Notes: generated from the sequence alone by a model not told the origin. Positions 19,559 through 27,846 are shown, counted from the stretch's first letter. The stretch: DNA of 64,000 bases from JBBRVW01 sp038246545 (GCA_038246545.1 JBBRVW010000012.1:1-64000), one strand, 5' to 3'. Numbers and translations: made by a program.

Positions 19559-21870
19559 TCATCCCGTTGCTCGGTCTGCTCGCGGTGCTGTCGCCGGCCC
19601 TCGCCGGCGGCTCGTTGCGCCGCCTCGCGGACGTCCGCTTCCGGCACACCTGGATCGTCCTCGTCGCCCTTGCCGCCCAGGTGGTGGCCATCTCGGTGCT
19701 GCCCGGGGCCAACCACACGGTCCTGTCGGGCGTGCACCTCGCGACGTACGCCGCCGCTGGGGTGTTCGTCTGGCTCAACCGGCGCATCCCCGGGGTGCTG
19801 GTCGTCGCAGCCGGCGCCGCCAGCAACGGCGTCACGATCGCCCTGAACGGCGGCACGCTGCCGGCGTCGCGGTCCGCGCTGGAACGGGCAGGAGTGCACC
19901 TGGTCCCGGGCGAGTTCCTCAACTCCGGGGTGCTCGAGCACCCGCGTCTCGGTTTCCTGGGTGACGTGTTCGCGATCCCGGCGGGGCTGCCGCTGTCGAA
20001 CGTCTTCTCCGCGGGCGACGTGGTCATCGTGCTGGGGGTCGCCTGGGGTGCTCACCGCATCTGCCGCTCCCGCCTGGTGCCGGCCTGGCGGCCGGCACCG
20101 CGCACCGGTCCGGCCGGCGTCGGGGATCTCCCGGCTGACGGTGCGGACGGCGCCGGGACCGGGGTCCCGGCGTGGCGTCCGCGCCGGGCGCCCGCGCCGC
20201 GACCGTCCTCCCGGCCCACGACTCGACCAACGCCTGAGCCCGCAGGCTCAAGCCATGCCCGCGGTCCCGCCGATATCCTGCACGAGTCGTCGGCACCCGC
20301 CGTCGCAGCTGCCTTGGGGGGCACGCACGTGAGCAACCACCCGCCGGACGACCCGACGCCGGGCTGGTCCGCGCCCAGCAGGACGTCCGACGTCCTGCCG
20401 GACCTCCTCGGTGCGGACGCCGCAGCCCCCGCGGGGAGGCGCGCGCCGTGGCCGCTGGTGGCCGGCGCGGCGGCGCTGGTCCTCGCCCTGGTCGGCGGGG
20501 TGACCTACGCCGTCGGTGCCCTGTCCGGCGGCGGCCAGCAGGCTGCCGAGGCACTGCCGGCCGGGGCACTCGGCCTGGTGTCGGTCGACCTCGACCCGCC
20601 GGCCGGCCAGAAGATCGACGGGTTCCGCTTCCTCCGCAAGTTCCCCACGCTGCGGGAGCACGTCCCGCTCGACGGGGACGCCCGCGAGGTGGTCTTCGAC
20701 GCCATCGCCGACGAGGCCGGGTGGGCACAGGTCGACTTCGACCGCGACGTGTCCTCGTGGCTGGGCAAGCGGCTCGCGGTGGCGGCGTACCCGCCGGCAG
20801 GTGACGCCTCCGAGCCCTTCGTCGTGGTGGCGCTGCAGGTCACGGACACCGGCAAGGCCGACGCCGGACTGGCGAAGCTGGCGCGGGCCGCGCGCTCCGC
20901 CGGCGGTGGCGCGGCACAGGTCGGCTGGGCCTTCTCCGGCGACTACGCCCTCGTGGCGGAGAACTCGATGCTCGCCAAGGACTTCGCGACGCAGGCGGCG
21001 GCCTCGCCGCTCGCCGGTGACGCGCACTTCGCCTCCGACACCGACGGAGTCGACGACGGCGTCGTGCTCGCCTGGGCCGACCTCGGCCGGGCCGGCGACG
21101 TCCTCGGTGACACCTTCACGGTGCCGGGCTCGCTGGCCGGGGAGGCGCAGACCGGCCGCACGACGCTGGTGGCCCGCTTCGACGGCCCCGACGTCTTCGA
21201 GGTCTCCGGGACGACGACCGGGGTGGCGTCGGCCGGCTGGGCCACGCACCAGGTGCACGGGATGGCCGCCCTGCCGAACACGACCGCGGTGGCCGTCGGC
21301 ATGGCCGACGGCGACGTGCTCGCGGCCAAGGCGTGGGACGCCGCGCGGGAGTTCCTCGGCGTCATGGGCGACGGGGCACCGGACGTGGAGGACGAGCTCG
21401 GTCTCACCATGCCCGACGACCTGGCGACCCTGCTGGGGACGAACCTGCTGGTGGCCCTGGACGGCGGGAAGTCCCGCGGGCTGCAGCTGGGCGCCCGGAT
21501 CACCACCGACGTCGTCGCCGCCGGGCGGGTGCTGGACACGCTGGAGCGGCGGTCGCTCGGAGTGCACCTGCCGGACGTCCCGCTGCAGCGCCGCACGGTC
21601 GGCGGTGACCTGGTCGTCGCGGCGACGAAGGCACAGGCCGACCGGATGGCCACCGACGGAGCCCTCGGCGACGTCGCGGTGTTCCGGGACGCCCTGCCCG
21701 ACCTCGACAGCGCGTCGCTCGCTCTCTGGGTGGACCCGTCCGGTGTCGAGGCGGTCATCGGGCTGGGTGACCCGGACCCCGATATCGCAGCGCTGGACGG
21801 GCTCGGTGTCACGGTCGGCAGCACCGGCCCGGGTGCCGCCACGTTCCGTCTGCGGCTGGTGGCGCACTGA
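19555..21870 (+). CDS. Continuous ORF: DUF5317 membrane protein running into DUF3352 protein
   Basis: GTG 19555 overlaps the stop of the GGDEF-EAL gene (GTGA). The first ~185 residues match DUF5317: four or so membrane helices, PGEFLNSGVLEHPRLGFLGD and PLSNVFSAGDVVIVLG. A ~75-residue Pro/Arg-rich stretch follows, with no stop, and the frame continues into a DUF3352 protein that has its own plausible start at 20329. A stop in another frame (20235-20237), followed at once by a TGAGCC/GGCTCA hairpin, suggests the DUF5317 gene once ended there and lost its stop by a frameshift or sequencing indel. A genuine 771-residue fusion is the alternative. DUF5317 often lies beside c-di-GMP or HD-GYP genes in actinomycetes. 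Confidence 0.6.
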   Translation: MIIPLLGLLAVLSPALAGGSLRRLADVRFRHTWIVLVALAAQVVAISVLPGANHTVLSGVHLATYAAAGVFVWLNRRIPGVLVVAAGAASNGVTIALNGGTLPASRSALERAGVHLVPGEFLNSGVLEHPRLGFLGDVFAIPAGLPLSNVFSAGDVVIVLGVAWGAHRICRSRLVPAWRPAPRTGPAGVGDLPADGADGAGTGVPAWRPRRAPAPRPSSRPTTRPTPEPAGSSHARGPADILHESSAPAVAAALGGTHVSNHPPDDPTPGWSAPSRTSDVLPDLLGADAAAPAGRRAPWPLVAGAAALVLALVGGVTYAVGALSGGGQQAAEALPAGALGLVSVDLDPPAGQKIDGFRFLRKFPTLREHVPLDGDAREVVFDAIADEAGWAQVDFDRDVSSWLGKRLAVAAYPPAGDASEPFVVVALQVTDTGKADAGLAKLARAARSAGGGAAQVGWAFSGDYALVAENSMLAKDFATQAAASPLAGDAHFASDTDGVDDGVVLAWADLGRAGDVLGDTFTVPGSLAGEAQTGRTTLVARFDGPDVFEVSGTTTGVASAGWATHQVHGMAALPNTTAVAVGMADGDVLAAKAWDAAREFLGVMGDGAPDVEDELGLTMPDDLATLLGTNLLVALDGGKSRGLQLGARITTDVVAAGRVLDTLERRSLGVHLPDVPLQRRTVGGDLVVAATKAQADRMATDGALGDVAVFRDALPDLDSASLALWVDPSGVEAVIGLGDPDPDIAALDGLGVTVGSTGPGAATFRLRLVAH
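20235..20250 (+). terminator. Short hairpin after DUF5317 domain
   Basis: TGAGCC-CGCA-GGCTCA, a 6-bp stem with a four-base loop, starting at a TGA that is out of frame for the upstream ORF. A TATCCT box (20274-20279) for the next gene follows. It marks the expected end of the DUF5317 unit. Confidence 0.35.
20329..21870 (+). CDS. DUF3352 membrane-anchored protein (internal start of the preceding ORF)
   Basis: 513 residues from GTG 20329, with GGGGGG ten bases upstream and TATCCT (20274-20279) as a possible -10. A proline-rich cytoplasmic start is followed by one membrane helix (about residues 44-66: LVAGAAALVLALVGGVTYAV), and the remaining ~440 residues lie outside. That part alternates LPAGALGLVSVDLDPPAG-type strands and ends DFDSASLALWVDPS-like repeats typical of DUF3352, a family of unknown function in actinomycetes. 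It is presented separately since most relatives are stand-alone proteins that begin near here. The short gap to the next gene suggests a shared transcript. Confidence 0.75.
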   Translation: MSNHPPDDPTPGWSAPSRTSDVLPDLLGADAAAPAGRRAPWPLVAGAAALVLALVGGVTYAVGALSGGGQQAAEALPAGALGLVSVDLDPPAGQKIDGFRFLRKFPTLREHVPLDGDAREVVFDAIADEAGWAQVDFDRDVSSWLGKRLAVAAYPPAGDASEPFVVVALQVTDTGKADAGLAKLARAARSAGGGAAQVGWAFSGDYALVAENSMLAKDFATQAAASPLAGDAHFASDTDGVDDGVVLAWADLGRAGDVLGDTFTVPGSLAGEAQTGRTTLVARFDGPDVFEVSGTTTGVASAGWATHQVHGMAALPNTTAVAVGMADGDVLAAKAWDAAREFLGVMGDGAPDVEDELGLTMPDDLATLLGTNLLVALDGGKSRGLQLGARITTDVVAAGRVLDTLERRSLGVHLPDVPLQRRTVGGDLVVAATKAQADRMATDGALGDVAVFRDALPDLDSASLALWVDPSGVEAVIGLGDPDPDIAALDGLGVTVGSTGPGAATFRLRLVAH

Positions 21871-21893
21871 GTCCGCGGACCTTCCGGGACGAG

Positions 21894-22451
21894 GTGCGCA
21901 CCGGCCTCCTCGTCGTGGTCTGCTCCACCCTGGCGGGGCTGCCGGCCGGTGTGACGTGGCGGCTGCTCGCCCCGCTGAGCCTGGTGGAGAGGCGCGCCGA
22001 CGGTCTGTACCGCGCCGGGGGCGAGGGCGACGAGTCGGCCGTCGCCGCAGACGGCTGGTTCGCCGCCGTCACCCTGGTGGCGGGCATCGTGGTCGCCCTC
22101 ATCGCCTACCTCAGGACGCAGCCCGGTCGGGTGGGGCCGCTGGTGGCCCTCGTCGTGGGCGGAGTGCTCGGCGGTGTCGTCGCCTGGCAGGTCGGGCACC
22201 TGCTGGGCCCGAGCGACCTCGAGAGCACCGCAGCGGGTCTCCGCGTGGGCGCCCGCTTCCACGGACCGCTGGACGTGACGGCATACGGCGTGCTGCTGGC
22301 CTGGCCGATGGCGACCGTCATCACTTACTTCGCGGTCGCTGCCGGGGCCGAGGCCGGCGAGCGCGACGAGCGTGGCCCGGCGATGCCGGGGGAGCCTGCG
22401 CACTCCGGATCGGTCAGTCCCGGCGCAGGCGAGCGGTCCGAGCCCCGCTGA
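21894..22451 (+). CDS. DUF2567-like four-helix membrane protein
   Basis: 185 residues from GTG 21894 (GGGACGAG upstream; CTG 21867 overlapping the previous stop is in frame). Membrane helices at about 5-25, 55-75, 82-105 and 128-150. The loop after helix 1 has DGLYRAGGEGDESAVAADGWF, the acidic/aromatic pattern that I associate with DUF2567 of mycobacteria and relatives. The last 35 residues are polar. Function unknown. It ends convergently with the ybaK-type gene, overlapping by 38 bases. Confidence 0.65.
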   Translation: MRTGLLVVVCSTLAGLPAGVTWRLLAPLSLVERRADGLYRAGGEGDESAVAADGWFAAVTLVAGIVVALIAYLRTQPGRVGPLVALVVGGVLGGVVAWQVGHLLGPSDLESTAAGLRVGARFHGPLDVTAYGVLLAWPMATVITYFAVAAGAEAGERDERGPAMPGEPAHSGSVSPGAGERSEPR

Positions 22452-22908
22452 CGCGCAGCAGGTCCGCCGGCGCGAGGCGCAGCTGCAGCCCGCGGCGGCC
22501 GGCTGACACGTAGACGGCCGGGAGCTCGTCCACGGACTCGTCGACGACGGTGGTGAGCCGGCTGCGCTGCCCCAGCGGGCTGATCCCGCCGACGACGTAG
22601 CCGGTCGCCCGCTCGGCGTCGGCCGGCTCCGCCATGGCTGCCTTCTTGGCGCCCAGCGCGGCCGCCAGGGCCTTGAGGTCGAGACTGCCGGCGACCGGCA
22701 CGACCGCGGTGACCAGGGCGCCGTCGACCCGCGCGACCAGCGTCTTGAATACCTCGTCGTGGGACAGCCCGAGCCCGTCGGCGGCCTCGCCGCCGTACGA
22801 CGGCGCGCCGTCGGCGTGCTCGTACGGGTGCAGGCTGAACTCGACGCCCGCCTTCGTCAGCGCGACGGTGGCCGGGGTGCCACCGGTGCCGGCGGACTTC
22901 CCGCTCAG
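22414..22908 (-). CDS. ybaK: Cys-tRNA(Pro)/Cys-tRNA(Cys) deacylase, YbaK type
   Basis: Removes cysteine wrongly attached to tRNA-Pro; a free-standing editing domain of about 164 residues. Typical family features: ALTKAGVEFSLHPYEH at the N-terminus, GLSHDEVFKTLV, VAGSLDLKALAAALGAKKAAMA (with the conserved Lys pair), and GYVVGGISPLGQR, the substrate-binding loop. The start is taken as CTG 22908, overlapping the stop of the LON-domain gene (cTGA), since no ATG or GTG lies before the conserved N-terminus. An ATG/GTG-type start only exists at 22701, which would delete half the domain. It is therefore coupled to the upstream gene. Confidence 0.88.
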   Translation of the reverse strand: MSGKSAGTGGTPATVALTKAGVEFSLHPYEHADGAPSYGGEAADGLGLSHDEVFKTLVARVDGALVTAVVPVAGSLDLKALAAALGAKKAAMAEPADAERATGYVVGGISPLGQRSRLTTVVDESVDELPAVYVSAGRRGLQLRLAPADLLRVSGARTARLRRD

Positions 22909-23549
22909 TTGGGGCTCACCGGGGCACGGGTCAGCTCGACCGCGGGCAGGGACGGCAGCAGCGCCAGCAGCGCAGTCTCCCGGCGGAGCAGGGTCAGCTC
23001 GGAGCGCAGCCGGCCCGCAGTGTCGGACGCCTCGAGCAGGCGCTGCTTCTCACCGAGGTCGAGGACGGCGCCGGCGGCCACCAGGTAGGACAGGGCGCGG
23101 GCGTCGTCGGGGGTCTCGTCGCCGGTCGAACCGAGGCCCTCGCGGTAGTCGGCCCAGGCGACCCCGACCTGCTCCGCGAGGCGCCCGACGTCGGGCCCGT
23201 CCGGCTCGTCGAGCACGGTGACCTCGCCCCGGAGGTAGGGGAGGGAGTCGTCGAGCGCGTCGAGGCGGAAGCGCTGCGCGCCGGTGGTGACGATGTCGAA
23301 CCGCCCGTCGCTGTAGGGCTCCGCGCGGTACAGCCGGGCCACGCAACCGACCGTGTGCAGTGCCCGGACGCCGTCGGCACCGACCTCACGGCCCTCGCGG
23401 ATGGCGACGACGCCGAACTCCCGGTCGTCGTGCGGCGCGACCAGCAGGTCGCGGACGAGCTCCCGGTACCGCTCCTCGAAGACGTGCAGCGGGAGCAGGA
23501 CGCCGGGGAACAGCACCGTGCCCAGCGGGAACAGCGGGAGCCGGCTCAC
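22905..23549 (-). CDS. LON N-terminal-domain (substrate-binding) protein
   Basis: 214 residues. The whole protein is the LON substrate-binding fold without the ATPase and protease parts: LPLFPLGTVLFPGVLLPLHVFEERYRELV at the start, then EFGVVAIREG, and a helical C-terminus. GTG 23549 is chosen since it begins right at the conserved LPLFPLG; TAGGCT lies eight bases upstream, so the mRNA may have almost no leader. Stand-alone LON-domain proteins are common in actinomycetes and their role is not established. The downstream ybaK-type gene overlaps it. Confidence 0.88.
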   Translation of the reverse strand: MSRLPLFPLGTVLFPGVLLPLHVFEERYRELVRDLLVAPHDDREFGVVAIREGREVGADGVRALHTVGCVARLYRAEPYSDGRFDIVTTGAQRFRLDALDDSLPYLRGEVTVLDEPDGPDVGRLAEQVGVAWADYREGLGSTGDETPDDARALSYLVAAGAVLDLGEKQRLLEASDTAGRLRSELTLLRRETALLALLPSLPAVELTRAPVSPN

Positions 23550-23721
23550 GAGGTCCGAGCCTAGGCCGCCGAGGGCACCGGCGTCCGTCCCACGTGACCG
23601 TCGCGGAACCGGGACGCCTGCTCCCCGGCGACCGGGCCGAGAGAGCCGCACCGGCACGGTGACACCGGGCGTCGCGAGACCGCTGGGTGGAACGCCGCCC
23701 GGTCTGGCGGGACGGCGTTCG

Positions 23722-23727
23722 TAGACT
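23722..23727 (+). promoter_or_regulatory. -10 box TAGACT for leaderless hisD
   Basis: TAGACT, six bases, then GTG 23734. This is the exact leaderless spacing and the likely promoter of the hisDCB unit. No ribosome site precedes the GTG. Confidence 0.65.
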
Positions 23728-23733
23728 CCTCGC

Positions 23734-25038
23734 GTGACGACAGTGATCAGCCGGGTCGACCTGCGGGGGTCGGCGCCCGGCTCGACCTACCGCGGCGTGC
23801 TGCCGCGTGCCGCGCTCGACGTCGAGGTCGCCCTCGACGTGGTCCGTCCGATCTGCGAGGACGTCCGCCTGCGCGGTTCGGCAGCGGTCCGCGAGTGGAC
23901 CCATCGCCTCGACGGCGTCGACCTCGAGTCCACCCGGGTGCCGTCCGCCGCCCTGGCCGCGTCGCTGGACGCGCTCGACCCCGCGGTGCGCAGCGCCCTC
24001 GAGGAGGCGGCGCGCCGGGCCCGCCGCGTGCACGAGGCCCAGCGTCGCGAGGACGCCCGGGTCGAGGTCGCCCCGGGCGGCACCGTCACCGAGCGCTGGG
24101 TACCCGTGCGCCGGGTGGGGCTCTACGTCCCTGGCGGCCTGGTCGCCTACCCCTCGTCCGTCGTGATGGACGTCGTGCCGGCCCAGGTCGCGGGGGTCCG
24201 GTCGCTCGCCGTCGCCAGCCCGCCGCAGCGGGACAACGGCGGCCTGCCGCACCCGGTGGTGCTCGCGGCCTGCGCGCTGCTGGGGATCGACGAGGTGCAC
24301 GCGGTCGGCGGCGCGCAGGCGGTGGCGATGTTCGCGCACGGCACCGCCGACTGCCCGCCGACCGACCTCGTGATGGGGCCGGGCAACGTCTACGTGGCCT
24401 CGGCGAAGCGGTTCCTCCGTGGCGTCGTCGGCATCGACTCCGAGGCCGGCCCGACCGAGATCGGCATTCTTGCCGACGACACCGCCGACCCCCGGTTCGT
24501 GGCGGCGGACCTCGTCGCGCAGGCGGAGCACGACGCCAACGCCTCGTGCCTGCTCGTCACGACCGACGAGGCGCTGCTCGACAAGGTCGACGCCGAGCTC
24601 GCGCTGCAGGTGCCGGCCACCCGCCACCGTGAGCGGGTCGAGGCCGCGCTCGGGTCGCAGTCGGCGTACGTGCTTGTCGACGACCTCGAGCAGGGCCTCG
24701 CCGTCGTCGACGAGTGGGCCGCGGAGCACCTCGAGGTCGTGACGCGCGACGCGCGCCGCTGGGCCGATCGCGTCACCAATGCCGGTGCGGTCTTCGTCGG
24801 GCCGTGGTCGCCGGTGTCGCTCGGCGACTACCTCGCGGGCTCCAACCACGTGCTGCCCACCGGCGGCACCGCGCGGCACACCGGCGGCCTGTCGGTGCAG
24901 TCGTTCCTGCGCAGCGTGCACGTGGTGGAGTACGACCGCGACGCCCTCGCCGAGGTCGCTCCGCACGTCGACGCGCTCGGCGGAGCCGAGGACCTGGCTG
25001 CGCACGTCGACGCGGTCCGCGCCCGCGTCCCGCGGTAG
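23734..25038 (+). CDS. hisD: Histidinol dehydrogenase
   Basis: Catalyses the last two steps of histidine synthesis, L-histidinol to histidine with two NAD+. 434 residues, normal length. Family features: GLYVPGGLVAYPSSVVMDVVPAQVAGV, PGNVYVASAKR, GIDSEAGPTEIGILAD, the zinc-site segment AEHDANASCLLVT (Gln/His ligands), and SNHVLPTGGTARHTGGLSV with the catalytic and zinc histidines. First gene of the his cluster; hisC follows after six bases. Confidence 0.97.
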   Translation: MTTVISRVDLRGSAPGSTYRGVLPRAALDVEVALDVVRPICEDVRLRGSAAVREWTHRLDGVDLESTRVPSAALAASLDALDPAVRSALEEAARRARRVHEAQRREDARVEVAPGGTVTERWVPVRRVGLYVPGGLVAYPSSVVMDVVPAQVAGVRSLAVASPPQRDNGGLPHPVVLAACALLGIDEVHAVGGAQAVAMFAHGTADCPPTDLVMGPGNVYVASAKRFLRGVVGIDSEAGPTEIGILADDTADPRFVAADLVAQAEHDANASCLLVTTDEALLDKVDAELALQVPATRHRERVEAALGSQSAYVLVDDLEQGLAVVDEWAAEHLEVVTRDARRWADRVTNAGAVFVGPWSPVSLGDYLAGSNHVLPTGGTARHTGGLSVQSFLRSVHVVEYDRDALAEVAPHVDALGGAEDLAAHVDAVRARVPR

Positions 25039-25044
25039 CCGCGC

Positions 25045-26187
25045 ATGGCGCCGACCGACGAGATCGACGGGCTGCTCCGCGCCGACCTGCGCGGGCGGAC
25101 GCCGTACGGCGCGCCGCAGCTCGACGTCCCGGTGCGGCTCAACACCAACGAGAACCCGTACGCTCCGTCGCCCGAGCTGGTGGCCGAGCTCGCCGCCGCG
25201 GTGGGGGAGTCGGCCCGGCTCATGAACCGCGACCCGGACCGCGACGCGGAGGCACTGCGTGCCGACCTCGGCAGCTACCTCAGCCGGTCGACCGGTCACT
25301 CCGTCTCCACCGACATGGTGTGGGCAGCCAACGGCTCCAACGAGGTCCTGCAGCAGCTGCTGCAGGCCTTCGGCGGCGCCGGCCGCACGGCCCTCGGCTT
25401 CGACCCGACGTACTCGATGCACCAGCTCATCGCCCAGGGCACCGGCACCGGCTGGCTGCCGGTGCCGCGGCTGCCCGGGTTCCGGCTCGAGCCGGAGCAG
25501 GCGGGGCTGGTCGTGCGAGAGCACGCGCCGGACGTCGTCTTCCTGTGCTCGCCGAACAACCCGACCGGCACCGCCGTCGACCTTGATGTCGTCGAGGCGG
25601 TCTACGAGGCCGCGAGCGGCCTGGTCGTGGTCGACGAGGCCTATGCCGAGTTCTCGACCCGCCCGTCCGCGGTGGGGCTGCTCCCCGGCCGGCCGCGGCT
25701 GGTGGTCACGCGGACGATGTCCAAGGCGTTCGCGTTCGCCGCGGCCCGGCTGGGGTACCTCGCTGCCGACCCCCGCGTCGTGCAGTCCCTGCAGCTGGTG
25801 CGGCTGCCGTACCACCTGTCGGTGCTCACCCAGGCCGCCGCCCGGGCAGCGCTGGCGCGAGCCGACGAGCTGCTCGCGTCCGTCGCCGCGGTGGTGGAGC
25901 AGCGCGACCGTCTGCTGCGCGAGCTGCCGGCACTCGGGCTCGAGGTGGTCGAGTCGGACGCGAACTTCGTGCTGTTCGGCGAGTTCGGCGACCAGCACGC
26001 GACCTGGCAGGCTCTGCTGGACCGCGGTGTCCTGGTGCGCGACGTCGGCCTGGCCGGCTGGCTGCGCGTCACGGCCGGCACCGAGGCCGAGACCTCCGCG
26101 TTCCTCGACGCGGTACGCGAGGGACTGGCGGCGGCCGAGCCGGCGGCCGCCGAGCCCTCGGAGCACGAGCGGGGCGTCGAAAGTTGA
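25045..26187 (+). CDS. hisC: Histidinol-phosphate aminotransferase
   Basis: Pyridoxal-phosphate enzyme that aminates imidazole acetol phosphate to histidinol phosphate. 380 residues, fold-type I. Visible: LNTNENPYAPSPE at the start, the PLP-contact segment ANGSNEVLQQLLQAF, FLCSPNNPTGT, VVDEAYAEFS (Asp and Tyr contacts) and TRTMSKAFAFAAARLGY, which holds the Schiff-base Lys. The stop codon lies inside a 26-bp palindrome, and the next his gene begins 105 bases on. Confidence 0.96.
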   Translation: MAPTDEIDGLLRADLRGRTPYGAPQLDVPVRLNTNENPYAPSPELVAELAAAVGESARLMNRDPDRDAEALRADLGSYLSRSTGHSVSTDMVWAANGSNEVLQQLLQAFGGAGRTALGFDPTYSMHQLIAQGTGTGWLPVPRLPGFRLEPEQAGLVVREHAPDVVFLCSPNNPTGTAVDLDVVEAVYEAASGLVVVDEAYAEFSTRPSAVGLLPGRPRLVVTRTMSKAFAFAAARLGYLAADPRVVQSLQLVRLPYHLSVLTQAAARAALARADELLASVAAVVEQRDRLLRELPALGLEVVESDANFVLFGEFGDQHATWQALLDRGVLVRDVGLAGWLRVTAGTEAETSAFLDAVREGLAAAEPAAAEPSEHERGVES

Positions 26188-26207
26188 TCACGGGCCCGTG
26201 ATCAACT
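26182..26207. repeat. 26-bp perfect palindrome at hisC stop
   Basis: AGTTGATCACGGG followed directly by its reverse complement, with no loop. The TGA of hisC is inside it. It shares the core GATCACGG with the palindrome at 26240-26273 and the core GATCACG with that at 63658-63677. It may be a dispersed repeat, a protein site or a terminator/attenuator between hisC and hisB. Confidence 0.85.
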
Positions 26208-26239
26208 GGTGCCGACAGTGGCATGCAGGCCGCTGTCGA

Positions 26240-26273
26240 CCCGAAACGATCACGGTTCCGTGATCATTTCGGG
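26240..26273. repeat. 34-bp palindrome upstream of hisB
   Basis: CCCGAAACGATCACGG (26240-26255), centre TT, and its mirror (26258-26273) with one mismatch in 16. A shorter CGACAG/CTGTCG pair (26213-26239) lies between this and the palindrome at 26182. The hisB ribosome site (GAGGTGGAG) follows within about ten bases, so the structure could affect hisB expression. Confidence 0.8.
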
Positions 26274-26292
26274 AAGGCCGAGAGGTGGAGCG

Positions 26293-26880
26293 GTGAGCAG
26301 GTACGCGAAGGTCGAACGGGCGACCAAGGAGTCGTCGGTGCTGGTGGAGCTGGAGCTCGACGGCACCGGGCGCGCGGAGGTCGAGACCGGCGTGCCGTTC
26401 TTCGACCACATGGTCAACCAGCTCGGCAAGCACGGCGGCTTCGACCTCGTGGTCCGCACCGTCGGCGACCTCGAGGTCGACGCGCACCACACCGTCGAGG
26501 ACACGTCCATCGCCCTCGGCCAGGCGCTGCGCGAGGCACTCGGCGACAAGGCCGGCATCCGGCGTTTCGGCGACGCGCTCGTGCCGCTCGACGAGACCCT
26601 CGTGCAGGCCGCCGTCGACCTCTCCGGCCGGCCGTACGTCGTGCACGAGGAGCCCGAGATCGTCGAGCTGATCGGCTCCTACGACACGACCCTCACGCGG
26701 CACATCTGGGAGTCGTTCACGGCGTCCGCGCAGGTGTGCCTGCACGTGCGGGTCCTGGCCGGACGCAACGCGCACCACGTGGTCGAGGCGCAGTTCAAGG
26801 CGGTGGCCAGGGCGTTGCGCGACGCGGTCGCGCTGGACCCGCGGGTCGCGGGCGTCCCGTCGACCAAGGGTTCGCTCTAG
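26293..26880 (+). CDS. hisB: Imidazoleglycerol-phosphate dehydratase
   Basis: Converts imidazole glycerol phosphate to imidazole acetol phosphate. 195 residues from GTG 26293 (GAGGTGGAG upstream), the monofunctional type. Manganese ligands are in FFDHMVNQLGKHG and DAHHTVEDT, and again in RHIWESF and NAHHVVEA. It is separated from hisC by two palindromes, unusual in this otherwise tightly packed operon. Confidence 0.97.
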   Translation: MSRYAKVERATKESSVLVELELDGTGRAEVETGVPFFDHMVNQLGKHGGFDLVVRTVGDLEVDAHHTVEDTSIALGQALREALGDKAGIRRFGDALVPLDETLVQAAVDLSGRPYVVHEEPEIVELIGSYDTTLTRHIWESFTASAQVCLHVRVLAGRNAHHVVEAQFKAVARALRDAVALDPRVAGVPSTKGSL

Positions 26881-26901
26881 GCCGGGTCGCGGGCCGCCGC
26901 C

Positions 26902-27708
26902 ATGGACGTCGTCGTCGAGCCCGACCGCGACCGCGCCTCGGCGTACCAGCTCACGGTCGACGGAACGCCGCAGTCGCACGTCGACCTCGACGACCCGACC
27001 TACCTCGCGTTCGAGTACGTGCGCCGGCTCGGGCACGTGGTTGACGCGCTCGCCGCGCCGGGGGAGCCCCTTGCCGTCGTGCACCTCGGTGCCGGCGGGC
27101 TGACCCTCGCGCGATACGTCGCCGCCACCCGGCCGACGTCTCGGCAGCGCGCCGTGGAGGTGTCCGAGGACGTGGCCGCGGCCGTCCGTACGTCGTTGCC
27201 CCTGGGGCGCGGGGTCAAGGTCCCGGTGCAGGTGGCCGACGCCCGGGAGGCACTGTCCCGCATGCGGCCCGCGTCGTCCGACCTCGTGGTGGTCGACGTG
27301 TTCGCCGGCGCGCGCACGCCGGCGCACCTCACGTCGGTCGGTTTCGTCACCGATGTGCGCCGGGTCGTCGGGCCGGCCGGCGCGGTGGCGGTGAACGTCG
27401 CCGACGGGCCTGGCCTCGCGTTCGCCCGAGGTCAGGTGGCGACGTACGCCGAGGTCTTCGAGCACCTGCTGCTGGTGGCCGAGTCGGGGGTCTGGCGCGG
27501 CCGCCGCTTCGGCAACCTGGTGCTGCTGGGGTCGGCCGCGTCGCTGCCGGTCGCCGCCCTCACCCGGCGGTGTGCCGGCGACCCGGTGTCTGCTCGGGTG
27601 GTCTCCGGGTCGGAGCTGGTGCAGTTCGCGACCGGGGCGCGACCGGTCGGCGACGCCGACGCGCAGCCGTCACCGCAGCCCCCGGCCCGGCTGTTCGGCG
27701 CCCGATGA
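26902..27708 (+). CDS. Spermidine-synthase-like methyltransferase-fold protein
   Basis: 268 residues with the Rossmann fold of polyamine synthases: substrate-contact segment QSHVDLDDPTYLAFEYVRRL, then AVVHLGAGGLTLARYVAATRP (motif I, glycine-rich), and VVVDVFAGARTPAHLTS as the acidic motif. The usual DGExD-type catalytic residues are only partly kept, so real polyamine synthesis is doubtful; many actinomycetes carry such orphan homologues. It begins 21 bases after hisB, in the same direction, and is followed by an unrelated secreted protein with its own promoter. Confidence 0.8.
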   Translation: MDVVVEPDRDRASAYQLTVDGTPQSHVDLDDPTYLAFEYVRRLGHVVDALAAPGEPLAVVHLGAGGLTLARYVAATRPTSRQRAVEVSEDVAAAVRTSLPLGRGVKVPVQVADAREALSRMRPASSDLVVVDVFAGARTPAHLTSVGFVTDVRRVVGPAGAVAVNVADGPGLAFARGQVATYAEVFEHLLLVAESGVWRGRRFGNLVLLGSAASLPVAALTRRCAGDPVSARVVSGSELVQFATGARPVGDADAQPSPQPPARLFGAR

Positions 27709-27760
27709 GCAGGGCGCCCTTCACGCGTAGCGACCGAGCGACCACGCGGCCGGTTACCCC

Positions 27761-27789
27761 TTGTGGCGCGCCGGATGCGGACGTAGCGT
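27761..27789 (+). promoter_or_regulatory. Promoter TTGTGG-17-TAGCGT
   Basis: TTGTGG (27761-27766), 17 bases, TAGCGT (27784-27789). It would give a ~50-base leader carrying GAGGGG before the ATG of the secreted protein at 27847, so this gene has its own promoter inside the his region. Confidence 0.6.
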
Positions 27790-27846
27790 CACATCGGCTG
27801 CGACGTCGTTGCCGAGGTCAACTGTGTGCGCGAGGGGAATCCATCC

